A DNA stretch of 64,000 nucleotides from assembly GCA_022432975.1 (NCBI GenBank), contig CM039510.1:12784301-12848300 (forward strand). The letters are read 5' to 3'. Below the pieces are notes generated by a model that worked only from the letters and a program-made list of their open reading frames with translations, searched no databases and was not told where the DNA came from. Position 1 is the first letter of the stretch; each line of letters begins with the position of its first letter. The stretch comes from Begonia masoniana. Taxonomy: Eukaryota; Streptophyta; Magnoliopsida; Cucurbitales; Begoniaceae. The translations under genes were made by a program, and so were the position numbers. Below are positions 1 to 13,010 of this stretch, one piece after another.

Positions 1-758
1 TCTTATATTGCAAAAACATTTAACATTTGACAACACTTCTGAATCATCTACAAAATTACACAAATGAATATTGTATAATTATAAACACCACTTATTTAAA
101 GAATAATTTGTGACTTTACCAATAGTACCTTCAGTCCTTTGTGATGCATGCGAAGCCACAGTCAATCAGATTATCTCAACAACACTTACAATCTTATTTG
201 GAACAACGAAGGCACATAAAAGGAAATAAACTTAGAAAACCATCCGGCGAATCAAATGGAAACTTTATTGCAAAACCACATCGGAAAACCATGTGAGTGC
301 TGGTTTCCAAATGTACACTTTTAATTTTTAAAACCATTATCATAATGAGAGCAACAAATTCCAAACATTTGTTTCATTATACAAGAAGCAAAGCAGCAAC
401 AAAATTTTTCTATGTTAATTGGGGAAAAATGTTGGGGAGAGTAGTTACAGGTTACTGTAATTTCATAATGAAGTTCAAATCACCATATCAAGCAGGCCCA
501 AAACGACATATATACCCAGAAAGGAAAATCAATAGGCAGCTCAGGAAAAATTAATAGATAAGTGATCTCTTATAATCGGAATACATTCAACGGAAATAAC
601 GAAAAAACATAATGTCATTCGAAACCCAATTTTAATGAGTTACAGAATTCCAAGAGGAAAAAAAGGAAAAAAACTTCCTCCCAAATCAACAACCCAGAGT
701 TTAAAAATCAGAAACAATACTCAACCCAAGATTCATACCCAAAAAGCCAAAGAGACGA

Positions 759-761
<3 letters not shown>

Positions 762-794
<33 letters not shown>
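762..794. repeat. (GA)n microsatellite
   Basis: About sixteen uninterrupted GA dinucleotides. On the minus strand this is a CT run of the kind common in plant 5' leaders. Confidence 0.95.
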
Positions 795-799
<5 letters not shown>

Positions 800-1337
800 A
801 TAGAAAACTGAAGGAAATGGTACTTGAAACTCAGAGGAAAGGTTGAAAATCAGAGAAGAAAAGTTGAGTGGAAGCGAAAAAGATGTTTTAGTTCGAGGCT
901 GAAGATCGCCTTTGGGTGCTTCAAAATCAAAAAATCCCCTCGCCTTCGTCTTCAAGCCCTAAACTGAAGTTCCAACACAATTTCACATCATAGTTCTGGT
1001 GGCCGTTTGTTTCTCTGGAAAGTTTCTATGATTTTTCTTCGAACTGATTATTTGGTGATTTGGATTTGAGCCTGTTGAATTGCTTTGGGAGAGAAGAGAG
1101 ATTGAGTAGAGAAGATTACGAAGGGAAGAAGAAAATGAGGTTTTTCCTTACTGGAGTTTTCTTAAATTTGGATTTTGTATGTGCACTTAACGTAGGGGTT
1201 TAACGAAAATATTAAAAATATCCGGACCGATAACGGAATCTAGTACAAGGTTCGGTTTGCTGATTTTTTTAGTATAGGGGCTACCTGAAATTAAAGGTAT
1301 AATATAGGGTTAAAATCGATAGTTTCCCTAATAATAA

Positions 1338-1353
1338 ATATATATATATATAT
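1338..1353. repeat. (TA)n microsatellite
   Basis: Short uninterrupted TA run in AT-rich DNA. Confidence 0.85.
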
Positions 1354-1636
1354 CTTCATTAATTGCTTCAAAACTCGATCTCGACACGTACCAATTCCAA
1401 TATGTCGAACAATAATCTTTCACAGTAAAATTATACTTGGCAATGCCCAATTTCACCGATTTTAACCAATTGACCAAAAATGTCCACGTGAAAAAAGATG
1501 ACAAAAACGAGTCAAACCTCTAACACGTCATTGGTCAAAAAAGCAAAAAATTTAGCCACGAATTGAATCGTCGAAAATTTATCTGTTTTGCAAGCGGCCT
1601 TTCTCAGTTTTCCATTGAAGCTATCCACTCTTTTTT

Positions 1637-4427
1637 TTTACCTAGATTGGGAATGGGGTCGTTGGGGTGAATAAATAATTTAGTAGAAACGTTATACCTA
1701 ATGTATCTTGTTTTAAAAACGGTTTTCTATCCTTATTTCAAAACTGTGATTAAATTTCAATACTAGGCATGAGTTTTATAAAAAATTGTTAAGGAAACTT
1801 ATTTCCTTATTTTTAATAAAAAAAAGGCTCCACCAGCCCGCAGTGAGGTAGTTATGAAAATGTGTCACGTACATAGGTGGCTATACACTGAAAATAACCC
1901 TCACGATTTTCCACAGAAAATGTCTTGAGTGAAAAAGGAGGGTCACACAAAGACCCCTCTGGCACAAACCATAGAAAGACAGTGATCAGAAGACCCAACA
2001 ACATCTCATGAGACTGGAGGAAATCGTGGCAGCAATCTGAAGATCCAGCTCATCACCCGAGAGGTCGGTGACCGACATTTGGCAAAAACACCAACTCGAA
2101 CAAACAACACCCTTTTCGAGTTTAGGGATTTGAAACCCATGGATCGTGTCATCACCACCTTATTGCACTTTTTCATACTTGCAAAAATACAACCTTCACT
2201 CAACAAAAGGTGTAACAGAATAGTCTCGTGATACATTGACGTTGAAACCGTCAAAAGTATCAAGAAGATTCATCATTTCAACAGATCATAGCAAAACCAA
2301 ATATGATTTATACTGTAAATAATCTTAAGAACACCATACGTACATACTTGTATAATACTGACGTTTTGCAGATCAGGCAACGTCATACTTTTACAAGTGA
2401 CAATCCACCAAAATAATAGTCTTCAAAAATCATGTCATGCAATGCAAAAAGCATAAAGTTTATACTTCTACAATGACTACTCCTCTTTCTTAGAAGAGTG
2501 GCAACTTCTGATACTAGCTCAAAATTACTAAACTTGTCTGAGTCTAAAAGAATATAACAACCATGAGTATTCCACTCAAAACTAAAGGAAATCAAAGGAT
2601 GGATCCTATGCCGGGACTAGGAACCCAATCCTACAACACTATAAATGTCTGTGGAATTTTCCACTTTCAGGGCCAAGGGTTGACACTTCTGCCTAGGGTT
2701 CAACCCATCGGTTGACACTTTACACCCTCAGTTGGTCTTGCGCTCGACACATCCTTTCAACGATCAAAACTTCTCACCTCTCTATTTCAATCCAAAATAC
2801 ACTAGCGATTGACATTTCCTCCTGAGGTATCGATACTTCAGGTATCGACTGACTCCTTAAAGAGGTTGACACCTTGAACTCTATGTTTCCAACTGAAGGG
2901 AAGTGTAAATCGACATCCACAACGGTCGACAATTGGGCGATTTTTTAGCAACAAGATGATGCAAAATCAACGCAAAAATAATTGAAAAATCTTGGTTGGT
3001 TCGAGAAAGTGCAAAAGGGGGCACCTTTCGACCATGGCAAGATGGTAGAAAGGTATGCATCGATTAAGAATCTCCATTGTACTCACAAGATGGAAATAAT
3101 TTAACGACAATCAATGATGAAGAAGATCGCCGTGCGAAGCTTCAAAAGAAACACTCGACTTTGGGAGATGAAACCTCAATTTTCTATTCAATTCAATCTA
3201 ACCAAAACATAAGAGTCTATGAAGGTTTTTAATAAAACGCTCTTGAAACAAAACTTAGGATAAAACTAATGCAAGAAATAATGAAACAATGAGAGAAGCA
3301 TTTCAGTCATCCTCCATTTATGCGCGCACAAGTGGTTAGGCCGCACGCTCAATGCATCTAGCCGCACATATTCGAATTGATTTTGTCAACCTTATCTTTG
3401 TGATTTAGTTGGCCAATCAACCTTATCTTTGGAAATTACCATTGTACCCTCTCATGTATGCAAACGCCTAAAATTCACGTGAACTACTAAAAAAAATGCA
3501 ATAAAAAAAAATAAAAGGAACGGTTACATTATTTGGATAAAGGAAGACAAATTCCATTTTCATGATTGGTTGTAACCTCGGGTATCTCCCACCTTAATGT
3601 GTAGAATGCTCTCTCTTTAACTTGAGGGCTTGGGTTGAGCTTCTCTTTATCCTTGAAATAGTCACCTACAAAATGAGTAAGTAGGTTAATTAGCTTCTTG
3701 GATCGGGCTCTTGTGATTGGGCGTTGAAGCACATCACAGGAAGTTGCAAAATCACCTCTCTTTGTCGTTTCTCCCTTCCAAACAACAATTATACATGCAA
3801 GAACTCTAAATACACCAACAATCTAGAAAATACCAAGGGATTTGAGCTCCTTTGCTCGAATCCAAACCTAAATAAAACCTTAAGCATAAACTAGAAAACG
3901 GAGAGGAGAACAAACTTACCCTCGAAGATTTGTTACCTAAACTCGAAGTCTTTCACCTTGGCTGCACGAATTGAACACTGAAAGGTTCGAACCCCTCGAA
4001 GCCTCACTCCTCGCTGTCTCCCTCTCTTTTTCGCTTGTCCACAGTGCTAGAAAAAGCGAGCAAAATATGGGTTCTCACCTTTATAAAACAAATACTCTTT
4101 TAATCCGTTATTCTTTTCTTTTTCTTTATTTTTAATTTAATACAAATTGAATTATATTAAATTCAACTCCATTAAGTCCTTAATTTTGATCAAAATCGCG
4201 AACGTTATTCCAAATAATACTCAAGGAAAATTCCCAATTTACCCAAATTAATTTCTTCCAACTTAACCAAACGATAATTTCTCATATTACTGAATTTATC
4301 CAAAATTACCAACAAATCCAACGTGGCTATAAAAGACAAAAAGAGCCAATCCATGACATGTTGTCAGTCAATGATAAAAATTTGACACGTGGAAATTTAA
4401 AATTAATTAAAAATACGAGGTTTTACA
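1637..4427 (-). repeat. Old LTR-like repeat, minus orientation (probable Ty3/gypsy solo or truncated LTR)
   Basis: 1640-2450 is clearly homologous, though diverged, to 25687-26460. Shared landmarks include a GTTGGGGTGA stretch, GAAGATCCAGC and GTGTCATCACCACC. On the minus strand the segment starts at 4427 with TGTAAAACCTCG. It then has a TATA-like box near 4080 (TTTTATAAAGG), a pyrimidine-rich leader and a splice-donor-like GGTAAG near 3920, which is the layout of the chromovirus LTRs elsewhere in the window. 2650-2960 holds a cluster of GTTGACAC and GGTCGAC words. The minus-strand 5' end at 4427 is my best guess. The 3' end was not found, because no matching TSD could be recognised, so the left limit only marks where homology to the second copy begins. 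Confidence 0.5.
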
Positions 4428-4586
4428 TACATCACAACTAGGTTGACACATGTTTAATTGTCAATTATTTGCAACATGTCAAACAATTACAAATTCAAAA
4501 AATTACTTTAAAATACAATAGAAAAGAAGGAAAACAAGATCTAATCTTTAACGTCTAAATTTTTAAATTCTTCAACTATTTCATCC

Positions 4587-6352
4587 TCTCATTGTTGATC
4601 TCTCGTTATGACATCGTTCACATTTTTTATGCAAATGAGTACCTCCACGTGGTCAAGTGCAAGTCGTCTTCCTCGTTCATCGTACACATGTCTACCAACA
4701 CTTAATGCATATTTTGATGCTATAGTAAACGCATGACGTGTTAGTAGATCACGTTCTATTATAAAAAGAATAAGATATGTAGTAGAGTACATTTCTGACC
4801 AATTAAAATATCAAAAATCTTGTCTTGATAAAATTGATAACAAGTGTCAAAATAAATATTAAGTTTATTACGCCAAAAAGTAGAATAAATTTCATTCACT
4901 TCATATATAATGAATACTAAATTATGGAGGTATAGTAACAACACCACTACTGCTACTAGCATAACTCTCTCTCTATGCGTAGAAGCGCATACACAACTAA
5001 CATTAAAATATTATATTTTATAAAATGAATATAAATTAACAATTTCATTTGCTAGTTGATCACTACAAATTAAATTAGTGGTATATCAATCAGTAAAAAT
5101 TCTGTTAATCATAAGACACATTTATGTAATTTATATATAGAATCCATGATAGATGCATAATAAAAAATAAGAAGAATTTCATGCCAATATATTTTAAATT
5201 TTTTTCTATCTTATTAAGAATATTACTAAATTCATCTATTTATCAATACTGTGCAAAATTACATGTTAAATTTACAAAAATTGGAAGAACAAAAAGACCA
5301 GTGAGATAATAAATTCCAGAATATTCATATGTAACAGCATAAGAAGATTTTAAAAAGTCAAGAAATCTATTATTAATATCATAACTAGATTTATCAAGAT
5401 TAATATTTGTGTTTTTCATTAATAAAAATACAAATAACTTGTTAATATGACCTAGCATTTTGCACATTGAATAAGTTGAATTTCATCTTATGTACATCAG
5501 TTTGTAATTTTCTTTGTCTAAGTTGTGTAAATTTACAAAGTTCTTGTTTCGAATTAGATCTAATTATGTAAGAAATCGCACATATGAATTAATTCATTAT
5601 GAGATAAAATATATGTTATACCATCTTTAATAACCAAGCTTAAAATCTGACACACACATCTCATATGAAAAATGATAAATAACAATATCGTTAGCACTAG
5701 CATTATCAAGAGTTATATTGAAAATTCAATTTCTAATAGGAAATATTGCAATATTGTCATAATATATCTATATTTAGTAATACGAATATGAATATATTTA
5801 CAGTTACGAAATCTTTAAATTTTTTATTTAATTGTAAAAATTCATTAATAAGGTGAGAAGTTACAACTAATAACCTAGAACATTACGTGCACTCCGAAAA
5901 TTGATGTGATACAAATAGATATTGAAGGGGAATTTGCAAAAATGTAATTATTTTATTTTTCATATCATTGACAATGTCGCTTATCTTCATACTTTTAGGT
6001 AAACGTTTAAAATTAGAAGTAGCATACTCTTTCATAAATTTTTCAAATGTTTCACTCTCCGTGAATGATAAAAGCAACAAAAATTGAGCTACAAGTATTG
6101 TTATTTCTTCTCTCATTCTAACTTTTTCATAAATAAAAGTGTCATTAACACTAGCATTCAATTGTGTTTGTGTAGGATCTCTTACTTGATCATTTAAGTA
6201 AAAAAATTTATAATATCTACCAATTGTACTAGTCAAACTATTGGAAACAAATGCATAATTTTAATACAATGATTTCTAAATTCTATTTTTCCATAAATTT
6301 TAATTTTTTTTACTTGAAAATGATTCTATATTTTTTTGAGGTAAAGATGTGG
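4587..6352 (-). pseudogene. hAT-family transposase remnant, main part (minus strand)
   Basis: Decayed transposase of the plant hAT type (RICESLEEPER-like), with many stops and frameshifts. Just inside 6352 the minus-strand translation keeps a BED zinc-finger-like stretch (an HFQVKKIKIYGK segment followed by C and H). 6236-5883 keeps an ESETFEKFMKEYA segment equivalent to the conserved F.KFM..A of the family. 5467-5243 keeps a KNTNINLDKSSYD segment. Near 4720-4600 is the C-terminal dimerisation domain, with ASKYALSVGRHVYDERGRRL equivalent to the family's ASESAFSVGGRVLD motif. Total span is about 1.8 kb, right for a 600-residue enzyme. The first codons lie 10 kb away at 16420-16335 because element A inserted between them and the BED domain. 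No intact function is expected. Possible TIRs were not confirmed. Confidence 0.75.
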
Positions 6353-6357
6353 ATAAT

Positions 6358-9300
6358 TGTAACACCCGGTTCCGTTGAATCAAAATTATTCTATCAACTT
6401 ATGATGTACGTTTTAGGGATGAAATTGGGAGAAACTAATGATTAGGTTAATGAGTGACTAAATAAGGGTAGAACTGTAATTTGGAGATTTAGTAGTGGAT
6501 AACGTATTTAAGGAAGGGTTTTGTGAGGTTTAGCCACCACTGTTTCTCATTTCCTCTTTCGGTATTCAGCTCAAGCTCAGCAGAGCTCTCTAGGCAGTTT
6601 TCTCTCCGATTTCCATTCCTCAATCTAGGTTCGTTTTCCTTCGTTTTCCTTGAGTTTTAGTGACTAGATAGCAGAAAGAGTGCAATGTGTGTGTTTTGGG
6701 AATGCTGTGAATGAGAATAGGATCGGGTTTTGATGATAAACCGGCAATGCAGGATTATTAGAGTTCCAAGTTAGCTACTTTAGGTTTCCGAATGGTTTAG
6801 AATGAGGTATAGTGAAGATTGAATTAATGCTCTGTTTATGATTTTAGGTGAGCAAACTCCCGAAGTAACTTACAACCCAAAAATCCCCAGAAGACCAGGT
6901 AAGTGGAGTATGCATGTGCCTTCGGGCCTACATCACAAAACAGTAGGATTATGTATGTTTGAATTTGTCTGTATGTCTTGCATCATATTTTGAAAGAATA
7001 AGAAAATGAATTTACATGTAAAGGCATGGTAAGGCATGAACAGATTGTAATAGACCAGCTATTAAGGGAACTAATCAGCCCCTTAACTTATGAAGATGAT
7101 TTATAACTTTGGGAAAATTGATCCGCTTCCCAATGGAATTTAGGATCAGATCAGCTTTTAAGAGAACTAATTTGCCCCTTAATTTATAAAGAGGATGTAT
7201 GACTTTGGGAAAATTGATCCAACTCCCAATGGAATTGAAGAATCAGACCAGTGAAAGAATGTAAATGCAACTGAGATGTGAAAGTAGAAACTACATGATT
7301 AGGATTTATGTTTCAACATTTCATTTCATTATTGCTTCACTTATTTAGTATTAGGCTAATAGATGAGTTTTGTGATGTAGGTGAAGAAGCCTCAGAAGGT
7401 GTGTTCTCTGAGCATGTTGAGGAATAGGCTGGTTGGGGGAGCACATTCATGCCTCAACTTGGTGAACTGATGGAGCGGTTTAACTATTGTCTATTTATGA
7501 AGTTTCAGTGGTTAAGTGTCTTGTGGAAGTGTGCAGAGAGTTTTAGCAACATTAATAGTTCTGATGTTTTTAACAACTTTATGGTTTTCTTGTTCTGAGT
7601 ATGAAAAACACGATTTGGTTTAGAGGTAGTTGCTTTGCTGGATATTTTTAGAAAGTTGTGGACTTCTGTTGTTTTGAACGATTTCTAGTAAAATATACAA
7701 GTTATTTGGTAGTCGGAGTCTTTCTTTGTTTAGAGTGAAAATGGTTGTTAAGCTGTTATGTTGAGTGTTTTCTTTTGTCTATCGGTGGATATAGTCCACC
7801 GGTGGATGTTGAGTGTTATTGTCTATCGGTGGATGTAGTCCACCGGTGGATGTTGTATGTTATTGTCTATCGGTGGATGTAGTCCACCGGTGGATGTTGT
7901 CCATCGGTAGATGTGGGTATTAGATTTTATCGTTTTGTGATCGGTGGATGTGAGCGTAGGAGCGAGTATTAGATTTTTGTCGTTTTGTGACCGGTGGATG
8001 TGAGCGTAGGAGTGAGTATTAGATTTTTGTCATTTTGTGACGGTGGATGTGGGAGTGCGTAGGAGTGAGTATTAGATTTTTGTCATTTTGTGACCGGTGG
8101 ATGTGAGCGTAGGAGTGAGTATTAGATTTTTGTCGTTTTGTGACCGGTGGATGTGAGCGTAGGAGTGAGTATTAGATTTTTGTCATTTTGTGACCGGTGG
8201 ATGTGAGCGTAGGAGTGAGTATTAGATTTTTGTCATTTTGTGACCGGTGGATGTGAGCGTAGGAGTGAGTATTAGATTTTTGTCGTTTTGTGACCGGTGG
8301 ATGTGAGCGTAGGAGTGAGTATTAGATTTTTGTCATTTTGTGACCGGTGGATGTGAGCGTAGGAGTGAGTATTAGATTTTTGTCATTTTGTGACCGGTGG
8401 ATGTGAGCGTAGGAGTGAGTATTAGATTTTTGTCATTTTGTGACCGGTGGATGTGAGCGTAGGAGTGAGTATTAGATTTTTGTCATTTTGTGACCGGTGG
8501 ATGTGAGCGTAGGAGTGAGTATTAGATTTTTGTCATTTTGTGACCGGTGGATGTGAGCGTAGGAGTGAGTATTAGATTTTTGTCGTTTTGTGACCGGTGG
8601 ATGTGAGCGTAGGAGTGAGTATTAGATTTTTGTCATTTTGTGACCGGTGGATGTGAGCGTAGGAGTGAGTATTAGATTTTTGTCATTTTGTGACCGGTGG
8701 ATGTGAGCGTAGGAGTGAGTATTAGATTTTTGTCATTTTGTGACCGGTGGATGTGAGCGTAGGAGTGAGTATTAGATTTTTGTCATTTTGTGACCGGTGG
8801 ATGTGAGCGTAGGAGTGAGTATTAGATTTTTGTCATTTTGTGACCGGTGGATGTGAGCGTAGGAGTGAGTATTAGATTTTTGTCATTTTGTGACCGGTGG
8901 ATGTGAGCGTAGGAGTGAGTATTAGATTTTTGTCATTTTGTGACCGGTGGATGTGAGCGTAGGAGTGAGTATTAGATTTTTGTCATTTTGTGACCGGTGG
9001 ATGTGAGCGTAGGAGTGAGTATTAGATTTTTGTCATTTTGTGACCGGTGGATGTGACTGACACTTTTTAGCGGTGGATGCCTTCCATTTCCGTCTCTACC
9101 GCTGAGACTATTTTATTTCTGCTTCTGCCGCTGATACTGTTTAGCGGTAGATGCCTTTTGTTTCTATGTCTATTGCTGGAACTTTTCAGCGGTGGACGTG
9201 TTCTATTTTGTTTTGTTTTCTTTCAACCAGTTGTCTTTAATATTTTAATTAAATTAATAAATGTTGTTTTATACAAATGAATTTCCGCTGCAAGTTTTAA

Positions 9301-9417
9301 CGTTCATAAAGGTCAAACTTTGACCGTTGAGTGAAAAGTTGAAATTTTCTCAGAATGTCATAGTGTGGTTTAGTATTATAAGTAGCGAACCGGGTTTATA
9401 TAAGTCGAGGCGTTACA
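6358..9417 (+). repeat. Element A 5' LTR (3060 bp, minisatellite-expanded)
   Basis: Starts TGTAACACCCGG and ends GGGCGTTACA-like (GAGGCGTTACA). A TATA-like GTATTTAAGG lies at 6504-6513, followed by a leader conserved with LTR D (TTTAGCCRCCAC). It is 820 bp longer than the 3' LTR because of a 50-bp tandem array at about 7939-9056. A stretch of CACCGGTG palindromes precedes the array at about 7775-7910. Confidence 0.95.
7939..9056 (+). repeat. 50-bp minisatellite inside the 5' LTR of element A, about 22 copies
   Basis: Unit contains GACCGGTGGATGTGAGCGTA followed by GGAGTGAGTATTAGATTTTT and GTCATTTTGT. The start of the unit (ATGTGAGCGT) recurs exactly every 50 bp from 8101 to 9001, giving 19 near-identical copies plus three more diverged ones to the left. 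Copies differ mainly by GTCATTTTG versus GTCGTTTTG. The matching place in the 3' LTR (15720-15900) has only 3-4 copies, all diverged. It has no spacers, so it is not a CRISPR array. Confidence 0.97.
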
Positions 9418-9420
9418 GTA

Positions 9421-9431
9421 TGGTATCAGAG
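9421..9431 (+). promoter_or_regulatory. Element A primer-binding site (initiator Met tRNA)
   Basis: TGGTATCAGAG begins three bases after the 5' LTR and is the complement of the 3' end of plant initiator-Met tRNA. This is where minus-strand DNA synthesis would be primed. Confidence 0.9.
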
Positions 9432-9536
9432 ACATTTAGTTAAACCGTTCAAAAGATTACTCATCAGTGCCGATTGTCGCATGGATGTACTCCAACAACT
9501 GTAAGTGTTTATGTTAACTTTAGAGATTAGATATTT

Positions 9537-10319
9537 ATGAGATCAATTAACTTTGTACAGGAATTTAGTAAAATGTCTAGAAGACCAGGAAGACCAAGGG
9601 TACCAAGAGAGATACCAAATCCGGGATGTGAGGAAGATCCTAGCGTAATTAGGCAGCTGACCAATTTGGTGCGTCAGCAAATAGATTTAGTGCGTCAGCA
9701 GTCCGACCAGTTAGGAGTGCTGTTGAATCGAGAGGTACAAGGGAGTGCCAACTCGAGTTCCAGCAGTGAGCATTCAGGAGACCGATTCCGGAAGCTACAG
9801 CCGCCCACATTTGATGGAAAGTCGTCCAATCTGATTATTGCTGAGGAATGGCTTAGGAAAATCGAGAGCATGTTCAGATGTGCCAACGTCGGGGAAGGAG
9901 ACAAAGTCACTCTGGCAACGTTCCATTTAGCTGGGGACGCTCAACTTTGGTGGGAAACCGTAGAGACCACCACTGATGTTCTGGCTATGTCCTGGTCTCA
10001 GTTCAAGGAGGTTTTCTATGAGAAATATTTTAACAGCACAGTCCAGGCCGCAAAGAAGGTAGAGTTTCTGAACTTGAAGCAGACAGGGTCTGTGGCAGAG
10101 TACAGTAGGCAATTTGAGTCCCTGTCCAGGTTTGCGGGACATTTTGTTCACAAGAATGAGGATAAGGTGTTTCAGTTTATACATGGGCTGAAGCCGAAAA
10201 TTTACAGAGAAGTCAAATTTTGTGGTATTAAAGCGCTGTCATTCAGTGAAGTTGTGTCCACAGCATTGGAGGTGGAAGAAGCTGAAATGAAGTGTTCTGG
10301 ACCGAAGGAAGTCCCGTGA
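9537..10319 (+). pseudogene. Element A gag, capsid part, ended by in-frame TGA
   Basis: Encodes the particle-forming Gag protein. The likely natural start is the internal ATG at 9573, giving a basic N-terminus MSRRPGRPR. A retrotransposon-gag domain covers about residues 75-240, with WLRKIESMF, LWWETV and FKEVFYEKYF motifs. The frame ends at a TGA (10317-10319) and then continues in the same frame with FIQPQQQRG. The stop is therefore a point mutation, perhaps CGA to TGA, rather than the natural end: sister elements B and C read through this position. Confidence 0.9.
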
Positions 10320-10349
10320 AAGTTCATCCAGCCCCAACAGCAGAGAGGA

Positions 10350-10982
10350 ATGAAGAGGCCCAGTGAAGGCCAGAGTAACCAAGGAACAGGAAGGAAAGTA
10401 CCGGATACCAGGAAGTTTCCCCAGTGCCCGAAATGTTTTAAGAGTCACCTGGGCGAGTGTAGGTTTGGGATGGGAAAGTGTTTCAACTGTGAAGGGGTTG
10501 GACACACGTACAGAGATTGCCCGAAGCCTAGAATCACCCGATGCTTCAACTGTAACAAAGTCGGCCATATCAACAGGGACTGTCCAGCCTTAAAGGATGA
10601 CTCTGCTATGTTGAAACCGAGGATATTCTCCATGATGGAGTCGGGTGATGAAGACCAGCTTGCTGTGGTGTCAGGTACCATATTGATCAACTTTGTGCCT
10701 GCTTTTACTTTAATAGATTCTGGTGCGACACATTCCTTTATAGCATCTGCGTTTGCTGTTAAGTTAGATGTACAGTTTACCCCTTCTATGCATGTGTTTA
10801 ATGTTGCATTACCCTCTGGTGAACACATGCACTCTAACCAAGTGATGCTTGACAGTGATGTGTTAGTAGGGAACGTGAGTCTACCTGCTGATCTTATTAT
10901 TATGGATATAATGAGATTTGATGTAATCCTAGGAATGGATTGGTTGTTTAAGCATTATGCCACAATAGATTGTAGCACTTGA
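10350..10982 (+). pseudogene. Element A zinc knuckles and aspartic protease
   Basis: Continues gag in the same frame. It has a CPKC...H...C finger, then two CCHC knuckles (CFNCEGVGHTYRDC and CFNCNKVGHINRDC) that would bind RNA. These are followed by an aspartic protease with LIDSGATHSF as active site and the flap or C-terminal motif VILGMDWL. The frame ends at TGA 10980-10982, where element B reads SGLVSF, so this is a second nonsense mutation. The next frame resumes in phase. Confidence 0.9.
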
Positions 10983-11009
10983 ATAGTTAGCTTCCAACCC
11001 TCTGGTGAT

Positions 11010-12479
11010 TTGAAGCATACCTTTCAAGCCTCGAAGAAGAGTAAAGAAATGTCTGTTATGACCTCTGTCAACGCTAGACCTTTTCCATGTGGAGAGTATT
11101 TGTGCTTTTTGGCTAATGTTTTAGACACACAACTAGTAGGAAAAGCAAGTCTTCAGAATGTCTTAGTTGTCCAAGATTTTCCAGAAGTATTTCTAGATGA
11201 CCTTCCTGGCTTGCCGCCAGATAGGGAAATTGATTTTGTTGTAGATGTTTACCCAGGCGCCGAGCCTGTATCTAAGAATCCCTATAGATTCGCACCCACA
11301 GAGCTTAAGGAATTAAAGATACAGTTAGAGGAACTATTGGAGAAAGGGTTCATACGCCCAAGCTTTTCACCATGGGGTGCACCAGTTCTTTTTGTCAAAA
11401 AGAAGGATGGATCAATGCGTATGTGCGTGGATTATCGGGAATTGAATAAGTTAACCATCAAGAACAAGTATCCATTGCCAAGGATTGATGATTTATTCGA
11501 CCAGCTTAACGGTGTTCGAGTTTTCTCTAAGATTGACCTTAGATCCGGTTATTACCAATTAAAAGTCAAATCAGAAGATATTCCTAAGACAACCTTTCGC
11601 ACAAGATATGGGCATTATAAGTTTTTTGTTATGTCTTTTGGATTGACTAATGCACTAGCAGGCTTTGTGGATCTTATGAATAGAGTGTTTCATGAGTATT
11701 TAGATAAATTTGTCATAGTGTTTATTGATGATATCTTAATTTATTCACGTACTAAGGAGGAGCATGCAAGACACCTGACCTTGGTATTGGGAGTATTGAG
11801 ACAGCACCAACTTTATGCTAAGTTTTCCAAGTGTGAGTTTTGGTTGGACAGAGTTCACTTTGTTGGTCACGTGATCTCTAGTGAAGGAATATCAGTCGAT
11901 CCAGCCAAGGTTCAAGCAGTTAAGGAATGGCCCCAACCGAAGAATGCCATTGATATTCGGAGTTTCTTTGGATTAGCAGGATATTACAGGAAATTTATTG
12001 AAGGATTCTCGAAGATTGCAACACCCCTCACTCAGTTAACAAAGAAGAATGTGAAGTATTTGTGGACTGAGGAATGTGAGATGAGTTTTCAGACCTTGAA
12101 ACAGAAGTTGACCAATGCTCCAATATTAACACTCCCTGTTGAAAATGGAAAATTCAGTATTTATTGCGACGCTTTCAAAGTTGGACTCGGTTGTGTGTTG
12201 ATGCAAGATGGAAAAGTAATAGCCTATGCTTCTAGACAGTTGAAAACACACGAGAAGAATTACCCTACACACGACTTAGAGTTAGCCGCAGTGGTTTTTG
12301 CACTTAAGATTTTGAGGCATTACTTGTATGGACAATCTTGTGAGATATTTTCAGACCATAAAAGTCTGAAGTTTATTTTCACACAAAAAGAGCTAAACAT
12401 GAGACAACGTCGGTTGTTGGAGTTTGTCAAAGATTACGATTTTGAGATCAAATACCACCCCGGCAAGGCAAATGTATAG
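11010..12479 (+). pseudogene. Element A reverse transcriptase and RNase H
   Basis: Copies RNA into DNA and degrades the RNA strand. RT motifs are clear: [37 protein letters not shown] and the catalytic FIDDIL. RNase H keeps its acidic residues in [16 protein letters not shown] and SDHKSL. Near 12475 a single base is missing compared with the usual [12 protein letters not shown], producing TAG and shifting the frame. A small substitution is also seen in [10 protein letters not shown], where the sisters have APAAF. Confidence 0.9.
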
Positions 12480-12769
12480 CTGATGCTTTGAGTAGAGTGT
12501 CAACTTCAGCCTCAGCCTTGGTTCTTGACATATCGTTAACCATAGAGGTAAAGTTCCAAAGATTTAACTTGGAAGCTGTGTCCAGTGTGTCAGCTATGCT
12601 TTCTGCCATAACCTTGAAGCCTACCATTTTGGAAAGAATTAAGGAAGCTCAGATGATTGATGCTGAGTGTATCAAGTTTAAGTCATGTATGGATTCTACC
12701 GATAAGTCGGATTTCAATTATTCGGATGATGGAATTCTCAAGTTTCAGAATATAGTTTGTTCCGGCTAA
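12480..12769 (+). pseudogene. Element A linker between RNase H and integrase (frameshifted)
   Basis: After the 1-base loss the frame shifts and reads ADALSRVS..., the RNase H tail and connection to integrase (ERIKEAQ, GILKFQN). It ends at a second small deletion near 12755, where the family has a GILKF..RWYVP motif. Beyond it, 12770-13010 keeps the zinc-binding HSSRLSIHPG and C..C of integrase, but with in-frame stops TAA (12879 region) and TGA in the PEWKW motif. Confidence 0.8.
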
Positions 12770-13010
12770 TGTTGAACTTAGAAATAAAATTCTTTCGGAG
12801 GCGCATTCTTCTAGACTCTCTATCCATCCTGGAAGTACAAAAATGTACAGAGACCTTAAGTAACATTATTGGTGGCCAAATATGAAAAGAAGTGTGGCCG
12901 AGTACGTAGGATTGTGTTTAGTTTGCCAACAAGTTAAAGCTGAACATCAGAGGCCTGCAGGAGCATTGCAGCCATTACCAGTTCCTGAATGGAAATGAGA
13001 GCAAATAACG

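Larger units (their letters stand above)
1..1636. other. Unassigned segment, CT-rich leader-like sequence on minus strand
   Basis: No protein with recognisable domains is seen. Read on the minus strand, about 1130 down to 700 is pyrimidine-rich (TCTTCTCTCTT-type tracts and a long CT run) and looks like the 5' untranslated leader and first exon or intron of a plant gene running off the left edge. The longest open frame there (955-701, minus) is low-complexity Ser/Leu/Phe translated from the CT repeat, so I do not call it a gene. 1200-1330 is AT-rich. The leader idea is inference only. Confidence 0.25.

Noticed and set aside
701..955. 84-codon minus-strand open frame
   Set aside because: Half of it is Ser-Leu repeats from the CT microsatellite; may be leader sequence but not a supported protein.
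7939..9056. Regular 50-bp repeats resembling a CRISPR array
   Set aside because: No variable spacers; units are contiguous and lie inside a plant LTR. It is a minisatellite.
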